DNA from: Diospyros lotus
Lineage: Eukaryota; Streptophyta; Magnoliopsida; Ericales; Ebenaceae
Direction of reading: 5' to 3'
Assembly: GCF_014633365.1 (NCBI RefSeq)
Contig: NC_068339.1
Location: 3,353,001-3,417,000 of the forward strand
Length of the DNA stretch: 64,000 bases
Part shown: positions 55,727-64,000 of the stretch, in pieces
Layout: every line of letters begins with the position of its first letter
Numbering within the stretch: the stretch's first letter is position 1
The notes under the pieces: generated by a model
Database searches by the model: none
Told to the model about the DNA's origin: nothing
Seen by the model: only the letters and a program-made list of their open reading frames with translations
Position numbers and translations under genes: made by a program

Positions 55727-58094
55727 GTAACTAAATACAATGATACTCTGGAGATGTTTGATAATTGCTCAATTGCCTGAATATAATTTTAATATTTTAG
55801 TGAGATTGGATTGTGTTGTCTTAAATATTGTGTATTTTATTATTATTAAATTTTAATTTTTATAAAATAATTAAAAATAAGCCTATCATGAGTGCAAAAA
55901 TTTATAAGGGTATAGAGGAGAAGGGAGGAAGAGGAAGTTGGGGGGAAGTTTCTTTTTAAGTACTGTTGGAGACAAGTAATGCTAACATATAGAGCATCTT
56001 TGATTCTCTTTTCTTTATATGCTGGAATTTCATGCCCTCCTCCTCGAGTGGTTCTAATCTAGGTTGTATGAAAATAAATGTAAAAAGTATTTTTAATACA
56101 AAATAAAAATTAAAAAATAGATATTTTTTTAAAAAAATAGGTATAAATAATTTTAAAACAAAAACCATTTTCCATTTCAAAAACAATTTAGAATCTCTTA
56201 ACCATTCTCTCCCTATATTAATCATTTGAGTTAGGCTGACATAACCCAAACCTTTTCCCTTAATAGCGGCTTTGTCAACATATTAGATGCATTCTCTTTT
56301 CAATTTGTAAGTATTTCTTTTTAACACATTCATATCTTACTTTAATATGTTTGGATCTAGAGCAGCGTCGTCTTAAGTTTAGAAGAGGATATAGGTAACA
56401 ATTATTTTACTGGTCATTTGTTTTTATAAATAAATAATAAAAATAATTAAAAATTTATTTTTTTATTTCTTGAGATTCAAAATTATTAATTAATTTTTTG
56501 TATTCAAGTTTAAAAAATAAATATTTTTTTATTGACAATATAATCAAATTACTGAATTTTTTTTGTGACATAATTGAATGTAAATAAGATTTTATTAATT
56601 TTAATTTTAAAAATTTTTTTAAGCTAAAACTATAATAACAAGAATGGTTAACAGTATTTTATAAGCTATCAATACATTTAAAAAAGAATTTACCTTTTCT
56701 GTAAAATTTAGTATTACAAGAAATATTTTTATTTCTATGATTATAATTTCTTTTAAAATTTTAAATTTTAAAGATAAATCTAAACCATCAATATTAGATA
56801 GCATGTCATATTTTAGAAAATTTTCAAGATCTAAATATTTTTTTAAAAATTATAAAAATACTTTAACTAGATTGAGGGTTACATGAACAATATGTTCAGA
56901 TCTATGAATAGATTAGATTTATTTATACCAAAAATCAAATTAAACATATCATCAAATAGATGGAGTATATAAATTAGAATTTATTGAAAATTGGATATCT
57001 TATTTCATCTAGTCTTTAGAGAGATAAATATATTATAATAGATTTAATTTATAAATATAACATAATAGTAGTTTATCTAATTATTACTCTAAATTTATTT
57101 ATTAATTTAAATTGTTCACAACCAGTGATCATGATTATTTACTCTCATTTTTAATTTTTATATTGTTCCAGATTAGATAGGGCATTTTTTGCGTTAAATC
57201 AAATTAATATGAGAAATACACTATTTGATGCATTTTCTATCAATGTGAAAAATATAATATTTGATACAATTTCTATCCAATTAAATAAATTTTTCCTTGC
57301 TTGCCTCCTTTTCTCATTTCTCAATTTTTGAGGGGTCTTACTCTCTTTGGTTTCTCATTTCTCAATTTTTGAGGGGTCTTACTCTCTTTGGGGCCATACG
57401 TATGGCCTATGCACTGAGCCAACATTGATCAAGAGTGAAAAATAAAATTCTTATCAAGCTAAATACCACTATAACTATCATAAAATAGTTCGTACTTGTC
57501 TTGATTGAAATTAAATTTTTGAATAAATTTTTTCATTCATATAAACTCTTTACAAGCTTCTAATCCACTTTTTAAGTGATAAAAAATATAATATATTTTA
57601 CAATTTAAATTACCATGACAATGTGGGGGAAGTAAGGTTGTTAAAATCATAAGAGATTTTCGACATGTAAAATCAAATGTAATTCAACTTCAAAATCGTA
57701 AAATTGTAAGAATTTTCAGTGTAAAAAATCGTAAAATTATACCCGTAAAATCTGGAGTTTAACAACCATGAGGGGAAGTAAAGTTCTGAGTTACAAGCTC
57801 TAAATTTAACATTTATATTGTTCAAGTATATGTTTGAACTCAATTTTAGATGTTTGATCTCTCTTTCTAACTCAACTTTAGATGTGATTAATTTATATTA
57901 TTTGTTTTTAACTAAAAGAAATCTCCAAAAAAGATAAAATAAGAGAATTTTACTCGCAATAAAAAATGATAGTCTTAAATCTCAAGAAAACAATTTGAGT
58001 GAAGTTTAACTTTTTTTTATTTTTCTTATTTTAGAATAAATTTTATTATTAGACGGCAAAAATATAAATAAATAAAAATTAAAATAAAAATTTA
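55727..58094. repeat. Copia-derived repeat, copy Y3
   Basis: Left part matches Y1/Y2 (TTTGATAATTGCTCAATTGCC through GGGGAAGTTTCTTTTTAAG). Near 56260-56380 the minus strand reads SRSKHIKVRYECVKKKYLQI, the RNase H end of a Ty1/copia polyprotein, with stops. A 41-bp segment (TTTCTCATTTCTCAATTTTT...) is exactly duplicated at 57309-57349 and 57350-57390. The right part (57530-58090) matches Y1 flanks and then joins the second SppA block without a gap. Confidence 0.75.
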
Positions 58095-58268
58095 AAAACT
58101 TAGAACATGGCAACGGTAGGGATCAAGCAAGTAACGAATTACATATTTTATGCATACAAATAGAATAAATCACATTCTATATCAATAGGGGAAAAAAGTG
58201 ATTAAGAACTAAGAAGTTATATATTCTAGAAAACACATTACATAGAACTTAAAAGTTTCAAACTTTAA

Positions 58269-59653
58269 CACTGTGTTTTCTATGCTATTTTCAATTTATT
58301 TTTAGTTTTTAATTTTCTAAAATAATAAAAACGGTTTACTTTATTATTTTTAAAAATGTATTTTTTAAAATAAAAAAAATTATAAAAAAAACCCAAATAG
58401 TTGTTTTTAGCCAAAATGCGAAAAATGCTGCTACGCTCCTTGTTAGCCATGCCTATCACTCACCTGGCTTGTAGCCTTCGCTAGCCCGTCATGGCAACCA
58501 TTGCAGTTGTCGTCGACCATCACCTTTGTCGGCCTTTCATGGCCGATCTCTCGCGGTGGGTCTCCCGCGATAGTTGTCAAATGGTCCCCTACGACTTTGA
58601 TTTGTTTTTGCCATAGGTTGTCCCTTTATCTTCGTCCTAGTTGCGCCCGCGACTGCCGTTCTCCGGCATCACCTTCTACCATCATCTTCGTGCTTCGTAG
58701 TAGCGGCGCTGACTCTTCACTGGTGACGGTGTTGCCGCCCTCATCGGTGGCAAGGTAAGGGGAGAAAGAGGAAGAGGGATTGCTTACTGGAGAAGAATAG
58801 TAATAAGCAGGCCGTGGGCATAACAAGGGAAAGTGAGAGAGAGGAAGAGGATTTCTTGGAGAAGGTGAGGATTTATGAGGTTAGTTATTATATATATATA
58901 TATCTAATATATATTATGTAATTATAAAATAATATATTTATAAATATATTATATACATATATTTAGAGTATTATTTATATATAAAATGTTAAATTTATCT
59001 AATTAAAATGTATTAAACATAAATTAATTATATCTTGAATATTTTTTGTATAACAAATGTTTGACCATATTTAAAATATGTCGAGCTAAATAATAATTAT
59101 ATTTTTATCATTCTGAATTTTTCATATGTTGAATTGCTAATGAGGTGCCTAATAACTTTTTTTTCAAACCTAGCTTCGCTTAGAAACTTTGTAGAATATA
59201 TTTAAATATCTATATAATGCATTTTGGCTTCTTTTACAATTTTCTTTTCATTTATACACATATAAAGGAAGAATTGTATAAATATAAATGAGAATTGGAA
59301 AACAAAAGAGTAATAGTAGCCAAATCATTAAATAAAGAAACAAAGGATTAACATACATCTATGTTATATATCTAATTTGAGGATTTGTAAACTCCCTATT
59401 AAATAGTTCTAATTTATTGAATAATTAAATTTATTGAATTAAATGTCATTAAAGAATTATTTTTAAAATTTTAAATAGAACGCATTTTCTAATTTTTTGT
59501 TTTAAGATATAATTTTTTAAAATGACAAACGAAACGTGTTTTTAGTTTTCTGAAAATAGACTAACTAAATAAAAAATTAAAAATGAATTCAAAATTCAAA
59601 ACTAAAAATTGAATTCAAATTTTAAAATTAAAAATTGAAACACAAAGAAAACG
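58269..59653. mobile_element. MULE-like insertion with GC-rich core
   Basis: Present only in the second SppA block. Ends are inverted and imperfect: CACTGTGTTTTCTATGC on the left and, on the other strand, TTGCGTTTTCTTTGTG on the right, followed by a long AT-rich subterminal part. The core (58428-58830) is GC-rich, with an 85-codon open frame, unlike anything nearby. The layout resembles a Pack-MULE carrying host DNA, but the target duplication is blurred and the core was not identified. Confidence 0.5.
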
Positions 59654-60077
59654 CAATTTAAAATTCTTAACATTAAGTTTGAGGGAGGCCCATAAACATA
59701 AACCCATATTGGTTTATTTTGTAATTGGTTTTTAGCTTATATTTTAAAACATATATATAATATAGTTATAATCAGTTTAACCGATGGATATATATGTTCC
59801 GAAATGAACACATACCCTAAGTATTTATAAAGCGTCTTGTAGTTAAAAAAAAAAAAAAAATAGTACATGTTTTGGACTAGCGCATGCATTTAAAAGTGTG
59901 GTGAGTTTTTGTTTATCTTTTTACATGCTGGATTCTAGAGATGACTTCTCGCTTCATGCACAATTCAGCACCCCACTGTTCTTTAGTTGACTTTTTTTTT
60001 ATTTCTTTTCTTGTTGTTACTCATTTTTTTTTGTAATGTCTTCTCTCTAGGTAATGCTGATCTTCTTCTTCCTCCGG

Positions 60078-60148
60078 AGTCAAAAAGATTCTAAGGCTGT
60101 AATAGTCCGAATTGATAGTCCTGGCGGTGATGCTCTAGCATCTGATTT
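60078..60148 (+). pseudogene. SppA exon 8, second copy (relic)
   Basis: 71 bases against 70 in the first copy. One T is inserted (GATTCTAAGG), which breaks the frame, and the acceptor before it changed from TTCCAG to CTCCGG. It keeps the Arg codon CGA in the IDSPGGD motif region, where copy 1 has TGA. It cannot be spliced or translated normally. Confidence 0.88.
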
Positions 60149-61039
60149 GTAAGTGTTTAATGTTCTTCTTTTATAATAGAACTTTAATTGTGGATATGCC
60201 ATATTTTGCTTGATCTTGAGGATGATTTTGCCGAATAATTCATCTGTAAAATTGTTATTTCCTGTTTTAATATTGATCAAGGTTAATGTAGTATGTTGGC
60301 TTTGAAGTCCTATTCTTATCAAGGCATTTGTCAGATCCTTCTGTGAAGAAAGATCTATATCAAGGGTGTGTTACTGTTGACTGCTCCTCCTCTCAGTGGT
60401 TGAGCTGCATTGTGTCTTGTTAAAAGCTTAACCAATGCTCCCTGGACCTCTACTGACCTCCCCAACTCCTCCCGAATTCCAGAATCTCTGGCTAGGGCTA
60501 TTGAGGAACAAGTGCTGAGGGGACCAGCCCAAAGAAGTCATATTACACTTTGAAATACGGGTTGAACCAGTTGGGCTTTCAATCCACTACTCAAGACAGG
60601 GTCAGATTGGTTAAAATTGAGGCTGGACCTAAACCTTTGTGAAAAGCCCAAGATTTCTCCCTCTTGGCTGGATAAAAAGAGAAATATTCATTATAATGGT
60701 ACCATGTCATTTTGCTGACATGGCATCACTAGTTAATTATATCACATGTTATTGATTAGACTAATCAATTACGATACAACATTATTTTTTTATATTTTAT
60801 AATTAAAAATCCAACACAATAGGTTTGGTAGTTGCAGTCATCACATATGGCTAATTTCAATTGGATTATTATACAATGTAATTTTATCACTATTATAATG
60901 AATATTTTCTCGGTTAAAAGAAGCTCCTAGCTGCTCTCTGGCTGTCTAACTTTTGCCTTCTATTGCCTATTAAAAGAAAATATCTGATCCCTAATCTTCA
61001 TGGAGATGGATAGGAAATCTCTCTGAAATAATGGGCTCC

Positions 61040-61146
61040 CCATATATCCTCTTTCCCTAAGTGAAGTCCCACAGGGCAACAAACTCCATTACTTTTCTCC
61101 CATACTTCAAGAAAATTCCCGTCCAAGTTCCTTCCCTCTCTTCTAT
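61040..61146 (-). repeat. Copia-derived repeat, copy Y4 (inverted), left piece
   Basis: The reverse complement reads GAGAGGGAAGGAACTTGG and GGAGAAAAGTAATG, matching the right half of the Y1-Y3 core. It is cut off at 61146 by the solo LTR and continues beyond it. Confidence 0.75.
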
Positions 61147-63831
61147 TGTAACGACCCGCCTCCCGAAGCCCCTATCACGAATAGAAGATCCTTGAGAGGG
61201 TCATTATTGAGTGATATCAAACAATAACACAAACTAAAAATTTAGACACTGCCCTTGTTAAAATATATCTTTTGAATTTCATAGCATCTCATAATCGTCT
61301 TTACAAAATCATTCATCACTTGGGCCCACTTGAGCTTACATAACATACATCAATTTCAAAAACATATACATTAACCTTAATATAGGCACAACGACACCCA
61401 GGATCTAGGTTCGGGAGAGCTTTGCACTTGCTATCATGACTCAACTTTGACGAGCGTACCTGCGATCTTAGGATATGCTGACCTGGAATGATGTAAAGCA
61501 AACGTGAGTCGCGAGACTCAGCAAGCTCTAGAAAGAAAGGCTATAGGTTTAGAATATGACTCTTTCCATGACATCCCATGCAAATCATGTCAATGCAACG
61601 TCATATCATGCCATGCCCAATACCTGCCTTATTTCTAAATGCACAACATATAATAAATCTCACATAAACGGTCATTGGGGCCCACATAAATCACACACTG
61701 GCATCCAAGTCCAACATACATACCTGTTAACAGCCCTCTATAGGCTACCATTCCATACAATTTCCCTTACATGTCTATTCATGTCGCTCACATCATACTT
61801 TGTTGCCGTGGGTCTCACCCCAAGGTCTTTAAGTTGTTGTGGGTCTCACCCTAAGTTCTTTATGTTGCCGTAGGTCTTATCCCAAGGTCTTATAGTGGAC
61901 CACGCTGCCACCCATACTCAATCTTAGTAGTCTCTCGGGCCAACCCCGAGCTAATATCTAAGCCGAGCCGAAGCTCACCGAGTCGGTACTCCCGACACCT
62001 GGCACGGTTCTCCCATCCAGATAATAGTAACATTAGAACCATGCAATGCAAAACATAAGAAATGCAAGGGATTCTGTAGCATAAACGTGATGATAAGGCC
62101 CCCATAAACCAAGCATCAGGCCCTGTTACGCCGACACATTAGAATTTACACATGCGATATGCTCTAAATGCATATGTTTAACTAGGATACCCAAATTGGC
62201 TCTTAGACCAACCGGGTCATGCAAATGCTCACACATCCCATCACACACAAAACATGATCCTACGTGAATGCAACCTAGCCCCTTGTAGCACACACATCAT
62301 GAAATGCACAAATCAATGCAGGAATCTGACAGTACTAGCACTTCTGGCCCGTCTAGCGCTTATCGTAACAACCGATCACTGGCGCCCATACATCCAGCCA
62401 TCAACTGCCACGACCCACACTCGACAGTCAGTGGCTTTGTACCTCATACCCTTAGACACACATAGACATTATTAACTTTATATCTTCCCAGCTTATCTTT
62501 ACACAACATTTATCCATAACTCTTCGTGTACATAACCACATAACATCGTGATACCATTCTCGTTCTTTCTTATTCACATAAAACATCTCAACATACGTCA
62601 TAAATTATTAATATAACCCCATTAAATCATAATCAACCTTTCTAAGAACCTAGCCCAACGGGTACGGCATCATTCTCAAGGGAAGCGGGGCGATACAAGA
62701 CCCTGTGACGGACGTAATGAAAGACACCAAAACATCATTGTTTTAACTCTTTCCATTAACAATAACCTCATTAAATAAATAAAAGTCGTAGGATGGTTAC
62801 CACGCAGATTATTATTATTAAAGCGTGGAACCGAGTCAAGGTGAGAGAAGGTTTAAAATACAAGAAACCTCGAAAACTTTCACGGGAAATAAATAACGCG
62901 AGGAGAGGGTTAAGAGCTTGCCTGAAAACGATTGATTTCGACCTCTCTTGTGCTCCCATAGTGAAGTAAAACATTCTATAAAAAGTAATAAAATAATAGT
63001 ACAATTTAATTAAATCTAATCGCATAAAATTTATAATTTAACAGTACAAAATCCATGATTTAAACATATAACACTTATATTAATTTTTCTCATTTACCTA
63101 AATATTTTAAACACCAATTAATCACCAAAATCCCTTAATTTTCTTCACTTTTTCTTCCATTTCCATGGGTGCTCGCGCCCTTTCTTCTTCTCCCATTAAT
63201 TCCTCTCAATTCCCTTCTCTGTTTTGGCAGCAAAAGTGGTCGAATTGGCCTTATAAATGACACAGCCAGCAGCTTGGAGGCCAAGGCAATTTTGGGGCCC
63301 TCAACGCGCCACGCGTCTACACACACACATATATATAATGTTTGGGCTCCCTTTCTCTCTCCTCTGATTCTACAAATTGATGCCCCATGCACATTTATAC
63401 CTATATATATATATATATTTATATATTAATTCATTCTTTTAAATTAAGTTAATATAATTTACACATTTGTTATTATTATAACTATTATTATTATTATTAT
63501 TTTTACTATATTCTATTTTAATATTTTCATAAATATTTTTAATTAATTTAATTAATTACCATAATTTCCTATTTTCTCAAAATAACATAAATCATAATTT
63601 CCTTAAATTTCTAAATAATTTAATATTTTCTTTAATTTCACAATTAACCACTGGTCTCCATAAATACAAGAATTATTAATTACCTTATTTACTCATTATC
63701 TCAAAATAACATAATTAAACATTTTTTCTTAATTCCTCAAATATACCACAAATAAATATTTTTTCCAAAATATCCTCAAATACTAAAATTAATAATTATT
63801 TTTTTTATCTCCAAATTTTTGAGATGCTACA
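61147..63831 (-). mobile_element. Large solo LTR (2.7 kb)
   Basis: On the minus strand it begins TGTAGCATCTCAAAAATTTGG and ends GGGAGGCGGGTCGTTACA, both typical of plant LTR ends. The perfect target duplication TCTAT lies at 61142-61146 and 63832-63836. No gag-pol DNA or second LTR is present in the window. It is nested in repeat copy Y4, whose two halves fit together across it. Length and ends suggest a Ty3/gypsy family; the class is inferred. Confidence 0.85.
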
Positions 63832-63990
63832 TCTATACCCTTATAAATTTTGGCTCACCTCGCAAGAATTGATGATGGCTTATTTTTTGTTTGGCTGGCG
63901 CTAAAGTCTAATGAGAGGATAGCGATAAAAAAATTTATAGCTATATCTTGGGAACATGTTTTCTATATTTCTTGACCAAATGTTTCTTAT
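63832..63990 (-). repeat. Copia-derived repeat, copy Y4 (inverted), right piece
   Basis: Reads TCTATACCCTTATAAATTTT, GGCTCACCTCGC and GATGATGGCTTATTTTT, the exact continuation of the left piece in reverse orientation to Y1-Y3. The match fades after about 63890 and the rest runs off the window. Confidence 0.75.
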
Positions 63991-64000
63991 GTTCTATCTT

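Larger units (their letters stand above)
58095..60871 (+). repeat. Duplicated SppA block, copy 2
   Basis: Paralogue of 44636-47215, lacking both solo LTRs and the 197-bp MITE of copy 1 but with its own 1.4-kb insertion at about 58269-59653. Without it the block is nearly collinear with copy 1, including intron sequence on both sides of exon 8. It ends shortly before the place of exon 9, so it is a fragment and not a second gene. Confidence 0.92.

Noticed and set aside
61556..62475. Open frames within the large solo LTR
   Set aside because: LTRs do not normally code; frames are short and without domains.
62100..62500. CRISPR arrays, prokaryotic operons or terminators anywhere in the window
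   Set aside because: Everything seen is plant nuclear DNA; no regular spaced repeats.

Overview
The window is nuclear DNA of a flowering plant, very probably a eudicot. Genes are broken by GT-AG introns, intergenic DNA is AT-rich, and every recognised protein belongs to a plant family. The density of LTR, LINE, SINE and MITE remnants suggests a moderately repeat-rich genome. The species cannot be named from the sequence.

Left part (about 1-34 kb) is a normal gene neighbourhood. The 5' two-thirds of a P-loop/CYTH triphosphate tunnel metalloenzyme gene (TTM1/TTM2 type) runs leftward from 6.75 kb and leaves the window at its left end. An intact agmatine deiminase gene (13.9-18.7 kb), an intact STK16-like protein kinase gene (19.9-27.3 kb), a short GLUTAMINE DUMPER gene (30.1 kb) and a SOB FIVE-LIKE gene (32.6 kb) all run rightward. 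From memory, the deiminase, kinase and SOB5 genes are neighbours in Arabidopsis (At5g08170-08160-08150), while TTM1 and SPPA are neighbours on chromosome 1. This window joins both sets.

Middle part (36.3-48.6 kb) is a plastid SppA (protease IV-like) gene that has decayed. Ten exons can be placed, but there is a nonsense codon and a frameshift in the first exon, a further one-base insertion at its end, two CGA-to-TGA nonsense codons later, and no 3' third in the rest of the window. Its introns hold a SINE with a 17-bp target duplication, a foldback MITE, two solo LTRs and a 197-bp MULE-like MITE.

Right part (48.6-64 kb) is a pile of duplicated and nested repeats. A Ty1/copia-derived repeat occurs three times forward and once inverted. 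A four-helix membrane protein gene (50.0-50.7 kb, minus) has a truncated relative at 54.7 kb. A second copy of the SppA intron-exon-intron block lies at 58.1-60.9 kb. This second copy is the empty-site version for three insertions in the first copy and carries its own 1.4-kb insertion. A 2.7-kb solo LTR with a perfect 5-bp target duplication sits inside the inverted copy of the copia-derived repeat at the right end. Two long, nearly perfect palindromes lie side by side near 52.2-52.4 kb.

Apart from the shared neighbourhood there is no sign that these genes form one pathway. The most useful observations are a stop-free in-frame 87-nt intron in the deiminase gene, the decay pattern of SppA, and the duplicated block that dates the insertions.
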